Below are positions 32,681 to 43,917 of a stretch of 64,000 nucleotides of DNA, piece after piece. This DNA is from Nothopassalora personata. Its lineage: Eukaryota; Ascomycota; Dothideomycetes; Mycosphaerellales; Mycosphaerellaceae. Positions within the stretch are counted from its first letter, which is position 1; every line of letters begins with the position of its first letter. Where the stretch lies: the NCBI GenBank assembly GCA_033816765.1, contig CM066298.1, positions 1,860,001 through 1,924,000 of the forward strand, written 5' to 3'. The notes beneath the pieces were generated by a model. The model did not search any database. It saw only the letters and a program-made list of their open reading frames with translations, and was not told where the DNA came from. The translations under genes were made by a program, and so were the position numbers.

Positions 32681-35600
32681 AATCCTAGTTATTATAGCTT
32701 TAGCTAGTCTATCGTTACGCCCGGCTAGCTCGAGTATAGCGCTTACTAGTACTATTACTAGGCTTACACGCCTACCTTAGACCTTGTTCGAGTCCCTTCG
32801 CCTACCGGACAACGTTAAGTATGTCCTTACTAACACGAACACGCCGAAGTCCGCCGCTAATGTCATGTTCCGAGAGCTTAGTCCTTAGAAGCGGGTCGAG
32901 GTATTAAAGGACTTCTATAAGGGCTTCGAGAAGGTGTTTGAAGACTACTCCGTCTAGGTTAACCTGTTTTTCGAGGAAGTTAAGAGCGGCATAGGTAAGA
33001 GCTACTAGGATGAATTCCTTAGTAATAAGAAGCTCGATGTCTTATTTCCTATCGTCGGTAAGATTCGCAAGACCGGTTTAGAGATTCGTAACCGAGAGAA
33101 GACTCTTCGAGCTACGCTTACCCGCTACTAGCTATAGTAGATAGACAATAAGATTCTTAATCGACGCGTTATCTCCGAGCTTTATAGTACTAATAGCGGG
33201 CGCCGCCAGTTCACGGCCTTTATTAACAAGTACCTAGATTATAGTAGGGCTATTAGCAGAATTTAGAGGGTACTAATCTATCGTATAAGGGTCGGCCGTA
33301 AGGGCATAGATCGTAAGCGAATTCTAGAGCCTAGTAATCTTACCCGGTGCGATAGGGAGGCTAAAGCACGTAGCATTAATCCGCAGTCGGCTAAGAGTAG
33401 TGAGATTATTAGAAGATACCGCCTAGCCGTCTATAAGGATAGCCTTCTATACTTTATAGAGGGTACTATTACTAAGAAGTCCGCGTCCCTAGAGGATAGT
33501 ATAGATTAACCTGGACCATCTAGCTAATAATAGCCTTAGCTACGTTAGCTACCGGGTAGTAAAGGCAAAGGACGTATAAAGAGTACTATGCTAACTCTAC
33601 TAGCCGCTACCTAGCCTATAGTTCTATCGAGAGGCGGTCGTAAGTCGAGTCGACTTAAGTAGCTCCGCATAGGCGAGAGCATAGGTAAGGGCATAACTGC
33701 GCCTACTCGATCCTCGCCTAACCGATCGCTAGATAGCGTACCTATACGCGAGGGCAGTCCGCTAGGTACACCGGTTAGCACCCTACGATCTACTCCGGCC
33801 CTAACTAAGAATAGCAATCCGATACTCACTATATTACCTTCGGCTATGATTAGGGATGTATTAGTCTTTAAGGATTAGATCCTATAAGAAGACGAGGCCC
33901 TCCGGATTAAGCGCGCTAACTACACCTATAATAAGCGGTACTATAGCATTAAGTTTAGGAACTCGATTAATATAGATAGCATTAACTAGCTACCTAAGTA
34001 CCGGGTAGCGGGCCTTAAGATGCTCGAATATGCTGTCTCGGACGTTCTTAAAAGGGATAGTAAGGTTAGCGCTGTAATGTGCGATTAGCATGTTCGAGAT
34101 TTCTACTATAAGGCCCTCTACTTCGTTACGAATCCCGGTATTACCGCTAATACCCTATGTAAGCGCGCGCTTAAGGTCTAAGACTAGCTCTTTAAAGGCA
34201 AGAGTTTTTTAGCTATTAAGGTGAAGAATAGGTCGTAGTTTCGCCCTAATAAGCGTAGTTAGAAGACTGTTAACCCGCTTAGCTACCTCCGTGTTCGAGG
34301 TAAGGTCGGTACTACGAGTAGTATCGTTACGTATACTAACTATAACTAGATCCTCGATAAATTCGGCATTAATAAAGCTAACTAAGCCGATCTTAATAGT
34401 ACCGGTACCTACATTAATAGTAACATGCTATACTAGTATAATAACGCTAAACTAGTACCGCGGGTTAAAACAGTTAGAGAAATAATAAGTCGAGAATTCG
34501 ACGTGTACCGATAGCACCTACGAGAATTGAATAAGGTTAGTAACGGCAGCGTCTACTAGAACATGTAGTATTCTCTAAGCTAACAGATTATACGATAAGA
34601 CCCCGGGCTATAGCTCTTATAAGTAGCGCTATACCCTTAGTACTGCACTCGGTTTATCTCCTTCCCTAGGCCTACGATTTTTAGCTTTAATAGGGCTTAT
34701 TAGGGGGGTGACGCGAACACTATAGTGCAGTATGCTAGGGTCGACTTAAACCTCGAAATTAAAAACTACTAGACTAGTAACCGGCTTAACATACTGTACT
34801 CTCTTAACTTAGAGGGCATAAGTGGGCCGGAGTTTTTACACGGTTTTTATAAGAAAGGGAATGCTAGAGAGTTCATCTAGTAGTGCTAGATTAACGACTG
34901 CATAGAAGACGGCCGATTTAAGCGTTTCTTCTCGGTTAGGGTCTAGAATTACCTAAGTAAGAATAGCATTAGCTAGTTTAGAGAGGACCTAAGCGCTAGG
35001 TAAATGCGGGTGACTACTATAGGCGTTCTAATAAGGCAGGCCGTATATAAGAGGACACTACGTTAGATTAACCCTTACTTTGTCGAGATCCGCGACGATA
35101 ACTATCTTAAACTCTAGAGAAGCTAGAGCATGTACTAGGTAATAGACCTCTATCGTAACTTTAAGACGCTAAGTGAGAGCGCTATAGGGTTTAAGTATCG
35201 ACGCCTAGTACCCGGCCATCCTTTTCCTACGGCCGTATACCTTAGTAGCATTAGCCCTCTGTCCGATGCCCTAGCGGGTTTGAAGTCTTAGAACGATAAC
35301 GAAGTTATCCTTAATACTAGAAGATAGCTTAATGCTACGGTCCGCCTAGACTCGGAGCCCTTCTATAAGAAGATGCAAAATTAGCGCGTCCGAGCTATAA
35401 AATTAATAGACAAGTAGCTTAGCTTAGTTACTACTCTCGAGTAGATATGCTTCATAAGCGAAGGGCGTAACGAGAGCTTCTTCCGTAACTACTATAGGAA
35501 CTTTACTAGCTAGCTACTTAGGGACGCGTCTAGTAAGACTAGTGTTAGCCACGATAACGAGTGGATCTAGACAAAGGAGTTGTGTAAGAATAAGTAGAAC

Positions 35601-35888
35601 TAAGTAGTTAGTGCGGGTTTATAGGCTCCTAGTTTCTAGTTAATTTCCGGCTATAGCTATAGCCTATAGGATTCTAGTTCTAATTCTGATTCTAATTCTA
35701 GTTCTAATTCTAGTTCTAATTCTAGTTCTAATTCTAGTTCTAATGCTTCGGGTATAGGTGCTTCTAGTCCTTAGATCTTACTTGTTTCTTATAGTTACTT
35801 ATCTTCCCTTAACTTACTTTCTAGTTACGCGGTAGACTCGTCTTTAGATTTATTAGGTTACTAGTACTAACGCTCACTTGTCTCATGA
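32680..35888 (+). pseudogene. ORF3 of D1, unknown protein of more than 1000 codons
   Basis: One frame runs from at least the ATG at 32865 (probably from about 32680) to TGA at 35886-35888, interrupted only by TAG/TAA. The deduced protein is charged and mostly helical at the N-terminal end (M-F-R-E-L-S-P, V-L-K-D-F-Y-K-G-F-E-K-V-F-E). It has a middle part with F-Y-K-K-G-N-A-R-E-F-I and ends with a Ser/Asn array (S-N-S-S repeated) at about 35665-35745 followed by S-S-L-N-L-L-S-S-Y. No protease, RT, integrase, signal peptide or clear membrane segment was seen, so a classic envelope is not supported. It could be a second gag-like protein or a captured gene. Not recognised. Confidence 0.65.
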
Positions 35889-36232
35889 ATGGCGTTCACG
35901 TTATTCGACCATCTAGCCCGCTCGATTAATGCTAACATAGCTATCCATTCCCTCGCTAGTTTCGTAGTATACGTTAGTGCAGTACGACGGATGCGAGTCG
36001 CGGTTATCGACGTCATTATCACGGTCTCTATTAGAAGGATCCTTTCGATCTTCATAAACTGTCGCTAGTAGGCCCTAGGATTGCCTAACATCTTGTATGT
36101 TAAGCTAAATAGTAGGGTGAGCTACTATGCTACTATAAGACTACCTTAGCTTATAGCGACTAGCTACGCTACCTATGTTACCCGGGCTTACTACTTTAGA
36201 ACCTAAGGACAGGTTCGTAATAGGGGAGGATA
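35889..36232. other. Non-coding 3' region of D1
   Basis: About 340 bp between ORF3 and the 3' LTR, with no coding signal in the element's frame. It ends with the purine tract AGGGGAGG next to the LTR. Confidence 0.5.
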
Positions 36233-36603
36233 TATTAACGACTAATAGGTTATGTTAACCTTAGGTTTAGAGGGGGCGTCCCTTAGGTCTAACTTACCCT
36301 AATTTCATTTAGGTTTAATTAGACATTTAGGCAAGCTAGTAGGACCTAGTATAGCTATTAAAGATATATACTGCGTAGCTAAGCATTGTAAGCGTAGCAT
36401 TAAGGCATTAATTCAATTCATACCTCTCGAGTAGAGGGCATAGGGGTTTAGGTCCGCTAATCCTCTTATTTTATCTAGCTACTACGCTACTCGTTACGTA
36501 ACCTAATTTCCCGGTCCCGGGACCGGCAAATACCTCTACTTATATAAGCGCCGCTCTACACTACCACAACTCGGATAGGCCTATATAGGGTGGTTAGTAG
36601 ACA
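36233..36603 (+). repeat. LTR shared by D1 (3') and D2 (5')
   Basis: 371 bp, TATTAACGAC...TTAGTAGACA, collinear with 24560-24955. It contains palindrome copy 4 and TATATAAG at about 36540. To the right D2 internal sequence starts at once, lacking the roughly 470-bp leader present in D1. Confidence 0.75.
36506..36531. repeat. Palindrome of D, copy 4 (in LTR)
   Basis: 26 bp, left arm ATTTCCCGGTCCC, one mismatch. About 10 bp upstream of the TATATAAG stretch. Confidence 0.85.
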
Positions 36604-36780
36604 TTAATAGGGATTCTGTCCCTTATAAGGGGATAGAGGAATCGGAGGAAGGGGAAACACCTAAATCTAGTAAAGAAGGGAGAAGCGGAACTAGCGCCGC
36701 TAAATTAGGTATAGGTATAGAAACGAATAGCACAATTAGAATAGATACTATAACTACCCTCTTTAGACGATTAGTAGTAG
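36604..36780 (+). pseudogene. Gypsy D2, gag start (first fragment)
   Basis: Matches 25422-25589 of D1 with extra RIP changes. The first few gag codons and the leader are missing. Interrupted at 36780 by Gypsy C. Confidence 0.8.
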
Positions 36781-37239
36781 TGTTAGGTTTAGTATAACCT
36801 AATGATATTACAAGTTAAGAAGATAAGCTTAATCGGGTTTGTTCTCGGGCCGATAGGAAGTTAAGGGAGAGTAATAAAACAGTAGCTGTCTTGTCTTATA
36901 AAGGCTAAGTAGTAGTAAGGTAGAGGTTAGGTTATAGTGTATTCTAAACAGTAATATTAAACAGTAAGTTAAACGCTTCTAAACTATAAGGGTTTTTAGC
37001 GTTCCTAAATACAAAGGAGGCATTGCTAGTCTTTAGTCTTAATTACTTAATCGCTAGTAAGCGAGTAATCTCAAATTACTAAGTCGCTAGTAAGCGAGTG
37101 ATCTCGAATTACTAAGTCGCTAGTAAGCGAGTAATCTCGAATTACCAAGTCGCTAGTAAGCGAGTAATCTCGTACGGCGTACGTGATTTCTATAGCTAAT
37201 AGTTAGGCGTGTCGTCGTAGCTTAATCCGGACCGTAATA
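36781..37239 (-). repeat. 3' LTR of Gypsy C
   Basis: 459 bp, TGTTAGG...CCGTAATA. Contains four copies of a 33-bp unit with AAGTCGCTAGTAAGCGAG between about 37045 and 37171. Confidence 0.9.
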
Positions 37240-37316
37240 CTATCGCCCTTCTAGCCTAGCTTCGTCCCGAAGCTTATATAAGATGACATAATGTCCCCTC
37301 TTCGCGGCCTATAATA

Positions 37317-37802
37317 ATGTCTTCTTCTTCTTCTAAAAACCGTCTCCGGCTCGCTAAGGAAATTAACGAATACGGTCGTCTAGTAGATCTCGCGTGTAAC
37401 TACTACTTCTTTAACGGTTTATCCTACGTTACTATAGAAGGCAACTTTCGGCTTCGGTATTCGGAGTGTGTTCGTCGCGGGCGTAAGTATATAAACCTAT
37501 CCTAGGAGTCTCTTAATAAGACCCGGGAGGAGTACCGGAAAAAGGTCGAAAAAGATAAGGAAGAGCTTACGGAGATCTTAGCACGGTTAATGCGGGATAA
37601 GGCAATACTTCGCTAAGCGGAGGAGCGCGCGCGTAAGAAGGCGTAGTATCTAGAGGCCGAAATAGAGGCCTCTAGAGAGATTAAGGACGTCGATTGTCCT
37701 ACTACCGATGCGACTATTAGCCTCTCTCCTACTATATAGTCCTCGATCGACTTTGTTAATAACGCGATTGATTTCTCTATCCCTTCTAGTTCTGTTAGAT
37801 AG
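37317..37802 (+). pseudogene. Antisense zinc-cluster / coiled-coil ORF of Gypsy C
   Basis: ATG at 37317, 62 open codons, then in the same frame to TAG at 37800-37802 (162 codons) with four internal RIP stops. Starts M-S-S-S-S-S-K-N-R-L-R-L. Cluster 1 is C-N-Y-Y-F-F-N-G-L-S-Y and cluster 2 is Y-S-E-C-V-R-R-G-R-K-Y. Reading TAC as mutated TGC at the right places gives CX2CX6C twice, spaced by 10 residues. A coiled-coil segment follows (T-R-E-E-Y-R-K-K-V-E-K-D-K-E-E-L, I-L-A-R-L-M-R-D-K). CX2CX6C recalls half of a fungal Zn(II)2Cys6 DNA-binding domain followed by a dimerisation helix, but here two half-clusters stand in tandem. The frame may extend past 37802, since A-A-L-S-R-A-E-P is conserved in B. 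Function unknown; DNA or nucleic-acid binding is inference. Confidence 0.75.
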
Positions 37803-37913
37803 CCCGTAAATGACTAGGCGGCGCTTTCCAGAGCGGAGCCTTAGGGCGAGTCCCTAGGGGTAGAGACTCGTTAGGGTATTTACTTATAAGTTGTGTCCCT
37901 ATTCTCATTAATC

Positions 37914-37987
37914 GGCTAGGTAGCTTAGTAGTAGAGCGTAAGCTGTCTATACTCTTAAGGTCGTAGGTTCGATTCCTACCCTAGTCG
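37914..37987 (+). ncRNA. tRNA-like Pol III unit in Gypsy C
   Basis: Nearly identical to 19131-19204: acceptor GGCTAGG/CCTAGTC (7 bp, one G-U), A box TAGCTTAGTAG, variable loop AGGTC, B box GGTTCGATTCC intact, T stem 5 bp. The anticodon arm is two nt too long, with an 11-nt loop, so it is not a working tRNA. A T5 run at 38035-38039 would end a transcript of about 130 nt. Parts resemble tRNA-Lys (CTCTTAA and GGTCGTAGGTTCGA). Likely a captured tRNA or an internal Pol III promoter. Confidence 0.7.
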
Positions 37988-38039
37988 CTCGTCGGCCGTA
38001 AGATCGATTGTCGTTAGTTATCTCGGCGGACCTATTTTT

Positions 38040-41000
38040 AGTATTGTCGGATCTTTTGCTAACAGTTTTGTAGGTTCTGTTTTAGTTCCTAGGTATTTTC
38101 TAATTCGTCGTATCCTTTCTACTTAATAAGGTATCGCTAACCTTTCTTACCTAGGATTTTTTCGACTTTAAATTCGTTTTCTACTTCTAGCTCGAAATAG
38201 AAGCTTTCCTAATAGGGTGTTTCGGCGTCTACGGGTTCTAACTTAGAGATGTAGAAGACTAGGTGGATTTTTGCGTTAGGTAGTAGTCGTAGGCGGTAAT
38301 TAACTAGTCCTATAACTTTGTCGATAAAAAATAGTCCGACCTTAACGTAATCTAGTTTCTTAGTCTATCTTCTTATTCTTAAGTTTTTTATAAGGAGATA
38401 GACCTTATCCCCCTCCTTTAGTAGAGGTGCTATTTTTCTCGTATCTTACCGTTACTAAGACAGTTTATGTTATACATCTTCGATCGCCTTACGTGTTTCT
38501 TTATGCACTTCCTTAAGAGTATCCGTCGTTACGATTGCTCTTTCGGCTTATAGGTAAGATCTAGGTGTTCTAAATAGGTTAGGATCTTTACTAAAGTTCG
38601 TATAGAATAGTATCGTTAAAGTTATCTCCGATTTATAGTTATTTAGTGCAATCTACGCTATTAGTAGTAATGAAACCTAGTTGTCTTATACGTAGTTAAT
38701 GTAGTATCGTAGGTATTGTTCTAGCGTTTAGTTCATCCTTTCGGTTTATCCGTCTATCTCCGGATAATATGCTATTAACAGCTTATGTTTAATTCCGATC
38801 GTCCCTATAAGCGTCTTCTAGTAGTTCGATGTAAATAGCTTGTCTCTATCCGTTATAAACGCTTAAGGGAATCCGTGGTATCGGATAAGTCTATCTAGTA
38901 CGAGGTATCCGAGCTACTCTATATTATATGTCTCTAATGTAGGAATAAAGTGTGCGTATTTTATAAGCCTATTAACTATAACTAGTATTATGTCGTATAG
39001 TTGTTTTATAACTTAGTCTCTTAACGGTAGGAGTTTCGTAATAAAGTCTATTATAACTTCGTACTATGGTTTTATTAGTAGTATCCTAAACTATAGGTAA
39101 CCGTATTTCGCATGTCTCGTAGCCTTGTTTCGTTAGTAGTGTACGTATTGTTTAACGTAGCGTAACACCTTAAGTCTTATCTATAGGAATAAGAAGCTGC
39201 GTTATATTAGGTCTATTGTCTTTAAAGTTCTAGGGTGTCTATAAGTTAGTCCGTCGTGATGTTGTCGTATATATTCTTCTTCTCGATCTTTTAGTACCTA
39301 GTATTTTCCTTACGATATAGGGAATTGTTCGTCCTTATCGCCTAATATCCGTACGATGTTATTAAATTCTCTAGTGTTAGCGCTAAGACTTCCGTTAGGG
39401 TTCGTCTTTAGTATTTTATGTTACACTAGTTCTTTTCCTTCTATATAGTCGCTTCTTCGGCTTAGCGCGTCGGCGCGGCTATTTTCTCTTCCTAGAGTAT
39501 ATTTAATTTCGAAATTGTATTACCCTAGTAGCTCCGACTAGCGGGCTTACCTTCGGGTAAGTTCTTTCGTCGTCGTAAAGTACGTAAGATTCTTATAGTT
39601 AGAAAGAATCGTTAACTTCGGTAGGCCCTCGACATATACTCTCTAATGTTATATAGTAGTAACAATGGCTAGAAGCTCTTTATTATAGATGTCGTAGTTC
39701 TATTCCGCTATAGTCATTTTCCGGGAATAATAGGCTACTAGGTGTCTCTACCTATCGTATGTCTATATTAAACACGCGCCTATTGCTATATTAGACGCAT
39801 CGGTCTCGATGTAGACTTCCTTACTACTATCGAATAGTCGAAGCGTAGGGGCGGAAACGTATTATTCCTTAAGTTTCTTAAACGCTTTAATCTGTTCCTT
39901 TCCCTATTTCTAGGTAACGTCTTTTCTCGTAAGCATCGTTATTAGTGCTGCTATTTTTACGTAGTCCTTAATGAATTTCCGGTTGTAGTTCGCTAGTCTA
40001 AGGAATAATTGTACGTCCTTAACTGTTTTCGGTTCTAGCTATTCTCTAATTAACTATGTCTTCGTAGGGTCGATCGTTATCCCTATAGTACTAATAATGA
40101 AGCCTAAGAATTTAACTTCTTTCTTATGGAATTCGCATTTCTCGGGTACTGTCTTAAATCCTAAACGCGTAAGTCGTTCGAATACGTCCTAGACTTGCTT
40201 TATGTAATTCTAAAGGGATCCTTTCGTATAGACTAATATATCGTCTATATAAGCGATAACGCATACGTCGAGTAGGTCTCTAAGTGTTTCGTTAATAAGG
40301 TCCTAATAGGATGCGGGTGCGTTAGTTAATCCTATTAGTATAACTAAGAATTTGTAAAGTCCGTATCTTGTTCTAAAAGCGGTTTTCTATTCTTCTCCTT
40401 CTACTATCCGTATAGCGTAGAAGGCATCTCGTATGTTAATCTTCGTGTACTAGTCTAATCCGGTTAATCTATCTTATGCTTCTTCGATGTTAGGTAGCGG
40501 GTATTAGTTCTTAATCGTAATCTCGTTTAACTTCCTATAGTCTTATACGAGTCGTAACTTCCCGTTTGCTTTTAGAACGAACATGTATAGAGTTCCTATA
40601 CTTAAGGTAGATCTTCTTATCTATCCTTTAGCTAGCTTCTCCTTTAGCTATTCTCGTAGGGTCTATAGCTCTTTCTTAGACATTTAATATAGGGGTCCCT
40701 ATAGAGGCTCTTTCCCTAGCTAAATGTTTATCTTATAATCCTATAGTTAGTACTTAGGTAAGGCATCCTTACCTCTTTCCTCTTTAAAGAGTCGCGACTA
40801 CTTACGATACTCCTTAGGAATAGTTAACTCTAAGATATTAGTATCCTTCGATAGTACGTTACTTCTATCGCTACTAGTGACTTCGTAACCCGGCGGCCCT
40901 ACGCTAGTGTCTATCCTAGTCGAAGGTAGTTCTTCTATCCTTCTATTCGGCGTAAGCTATATCCTATTTAGCTATCTCTTTACCTTATCTACTAGCGAAC

Positions 41001-42480
41001 GCTACCGCTACGTAGGCTAAATGTCGATAACGTGGTCGCATTCCCTAAATGTAAGTACTCCTCTTCTCTAGTCGATTACTAGATTATACTTTCTTAACTA
41101 AGGTATACCTAGTACGATGTTATAACTAGCTATATTAGTAACATCTAAGATAATCTCCTCGTAGTACCGTTAGATAGTAAGTAGTAGCGGTATCGTCTCG
41201 CGCTCTATACTAGGTAAGGATAATCCGTCTACCGCGATTAATTTATAACCCTCTTTCTTCTTATAGGTAGCGATCCTATGTCTTATAATAAATGATTCGG
41301 AGGTAAAGTTCCCGCTTACTCCGGAATCTATTATAGCATCTATCTTATGCCCGTTAACGATAATCTTAGTTCGAAACACTGTTATCGTTAGTAATGCTTA
41401 AGCCTTTTCTATGTTATATAACTCCCTTCGGTCGCTTATTCCTAGGGAGTTAATCCTTTTCCCTATTCGTATATAGAACGTCGTACTTCGTGTCTCGAGG
41501 CCTCCGCTTAAACCTAGCGCGAGCCTTTCTATATCTACACCTACATTCGGTAACGTTCCTAGATCTTCTACGTTTCTAAGTAGAGTACGCGTGCGTATTA
41601 CACTACGTTACGTAATTCATTCGATATAAATGTTCCTAACGGTATAAGATATCCGGTTCTTGTTATTCGGCTCCCTATCGGTAGTCGTTCTATAACGGCG
41701 GTTGCTAGATTCTCGGTTGTTTCTATAAGTAGGTATCCCTAGGCTATACCTCGTAGGGTGTCGAGTGTCTTATTAAACTTAATAGAGTGTAGCATCCTTC
41801 GTTCGCCTATCTTAGGTAGGAATTCCTCGTGCCTTCTTTATAGGTGTACGATTATGTTATATAATTTCTTAGGTGTATTAATCGTAAAGGTTAGTTATTT
41901 ATTATCGTCGTTAGTGTCGCTCTCTTCTCCTTCAGAGGAATCTTCTTCGCTTAATTCTTCCGGATCCTAGTCTTCCTTGATAGTATCTAGTCCGGTAGTT
42001 TCTTAACTTTCTTCCTATAGTTCCGGTAACTACGATCCGTTCTATCCTAGGTCCTAGTTCTCTTTGTCGCTTTTATCGTTATTAAAGTAGGATTCGTCGA
42101 TGTCTACTTCTCGGAGCGTAGCGTTTTACCTATACGTTGCTCCTAGGGTTCCTCTTAGTTATTAAGGCTAATACCCTACGCCTAATTTCGCGGCGTAGTA
42201 AACTTAATACGAGTCTTAGTAACAGAATCGCTAATAAAGGCTTCTATAACTATTTCGAGACTCGGATTCGATCTCGTAGTCGACTCTTCGTGTTATTATG
42301 TTAAACTGTCGTAGTTAGTTCTTCGTATTAAATGGAATAACTACTATTTGCTGCCTATAGTATCCTCCTCGTCCTTCTAAGGGGTCTAGGAGAGGCGTCG
42401 TGCTTCTATTGCTAGCTCTCTCCCCTACTCTCCGAGTATAGTCGGTATCTCCTCGAGATCTAACGCTACTCTTAGATTTA
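38040..42480 (-). pseudogene. pol of Gypsy C
   Basis: Minus strand. Retropepsin is at 41170-41379, an open 69-codon piece with A-I-I-D-S-G-V-S-G-N-F carrying the D-S-G active site. RT has A-Y-I-D-D-I-L near 40225-40250; RNase H and integrase follow leftwards. The chromodomain-like end is near 38100-38300. TAG stops at Gln/Trp codons, otherwise well conserved with E (pol, plus). Confidence 0.8.
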
Positions 42481-43400
42481 CTAGTTCGGGGTTGCATTAT
42501 GTTAAACTATTCGCGGCGCACTATATTCTTACCGCGGCAGTCCCTTACTAGGTAGCTAGGTTTACTACATCCGTAGTAAGTTCGTGTTTCTTTCGAACTC
42601 CGGGATGCTCTATTCCCGTTACTATTCCTAATCTTACGACCTTTCTCGGTAACGTCGAGTTCTATTAGCTATAGTCCGTAGTACGGTTTGTCCCTAGGCT
42701 TATTATTATAGTTATCGTAGAAGCCTCTATTACGGTTGTCGTAGCCCGGTATATATCTAGCCTTTCCGGATACCTTAGAGTCGTATCGTCGTTCTATAGC
42801 TCTCTCGTAGAGTTTATCGTTAAGATTAATCGTAACTCTAACGAAGTCGCCTAAGCTATCGATCTTCCGACCGTCCCTTATTAACTCGTCCTTAATATGC
42901 TCCTTTAGTCCTCTTCGGTACATAACTTAAAGTGCTTCGTCGTCCTAATCGGTAAGTTACGCGTATTCCTAGATTTAAGTAGCATATTCGGTAGTAGATG
43001 TCTTCTAGGTTAAATACTAAATAACACGAACGGTAGTAGTAATCTTATTAGAGACACTAAAGACGCTCTTTATAGTATACTTAAGATAGTTGTATAACCT
43101 AAAGATTCCGTCGGCATTGTCTTCTCCGTTACTATCTAGGTATTTCCTAAGGAATGGTTTAACCTAATGCTATGCTCGTCCTCTTAAAAAGGTAGTAGTA
43201 AAGATAGGTTTAAGGTTCTTAGGCATAGAGTTAAATAAGAAGTACATATCTATCTAAGAGACCTAAGTGTCGAACTTGTCTCGGTCGCTATAGTAGTATT
43301 CTAGCTTACTAACCTTAAGGGTGTTATTACCTATATAAATAGCTAAGGCATTAATAGCATCGTTCGCGGTCTAAGGTCGTCGGGCTCTACTTACTTTACT
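42481..43400 (-). pseudogene. gag of Gypsy C
   Basis: An open 84-codon piece at 42669-42923 has Y-R-R-G-L-K-E-H-I-K-D-E-L-I-R-D-G-R-K. A CCHC knuckle near 42530-42600 reads Y-Y-G-C-S-K-P-S-Y-L-V-R-D-C, one Cys, one His and two Gly being mutated. The N-terminal part has Y-Y-S-D-R-D-K-F-D-T. No clear ATG found. Confidence 0.75.
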
Positions 43401-43458
43401 AGGGGCGGGTGTTCCCCGTTCACTCTATCGGTCTCCTATCGTAGAGGGCGTTTAAAGC

Positions 43459-43917
43459 TATTAGGTTTAGTATAACCTAATGATACTATAAGTTAAGAAG
43501 ATAAGCTTAATCGGGTTTGTTCTCGGGCCAATAGGAAGTTAAGGGAGAGTAATAAAACAGTAGCTATCTTATCTTATAAAGGCTAAGTAGTAGTAAGGTA
43601 GAGGTTAGGTCATAGTATATTCTAAACAGTAATATTAAATAGTAAGTTAAACGCTTCTAAACGATAAGGGTTTTTAGCGTTCCTAAATATAAAGGAGGCA
43701 TTACTAGTCTTTAGTCTTAATCACTTAATCGCTAGTAAGCGAGTAATCTTAAATCACTAAGTCGCTAGTAAGCGAGTAATCTCGAATTACTAAGTCGCTA
43801 GTGAGCGAGTGATCTCGAATCACTAAGTCGCTAGTAAGCGAGTAATCTCGTACGGCGCACGTGATTTCTATAGCTAATAGTTAGGCGTGTCGTCGTAGCT
43901 TAATCCGGACCGTAATA
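43459..43917 (-). repeat. 5' LTR of Gypsy C
   Basis: 459 bp, TATTAGG...CCGTAATA, same 33-bp array as the left LTR (about 43720-43853). Adjacent on the left is the presumed primer site, on minus GCTTTAAACGCCC. Confidence 0.9.

Larger units (their letters stand above)
24560..36603 (+). mobile_element. Gypsy D1, 12-kb retrotransposon with three ORFs
   Basis: LTRs at 24560-24955 and 36233-36603; the purine tract AGGGGAGG is next to the 3' LTR. Three long plus-strand frames follow one another: gag-protease (frame of 25413), RT-RNase H-integrase (28487 to about 32083) and an unrecognised ORF (to 35888). A 26-bp palindrome precedes each. The element inserted into the gag of Gypsy B after agtag (24555-24559). 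RIP is moderate: many CAG/TGG became TAG, but CpA/TpG are not exhausted. It is directly followed by internal sequence of a second copy, D2, so the middle LTR is shared in a tandem. Confidence 0.85.
36781..43917 (-). mobile_element. Gypsy C, complete element of family B (minus-strand coding)
   Basis: Two 459-bp LTRs (36781-37239 and 43459-43917) and target duplication agtag at 36776-36780 and 43918-43922, inserted in gag of D2. Order from right to left: 5' LTR, leader, gag, retropepsin, RT, RNase H, integrase, chromodomain-like end, then the plus-strand tRNA-like unit and zinc-cluster ORF, then a purine tract (minus, AGAAGGGCGATAG) and the 3' LTR. Moderately RIPed; several frames remain open for 60-85 codons. 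Confidence 0.92.

Noticed and set aside
32680..35888. Envelope gene of D
   Set aside because: No signal peptide, membrane anchor or cleavage motif could be seen, so position after integrase alone is not enough.
37914..37987. Functional tRNA gene
   Set aside because: The anticodon arm is two nt too long with an 11-nt loop and no assignable anticodon, and it lies inside a retroelement in two copies; kept only as a tRNA-like unit.
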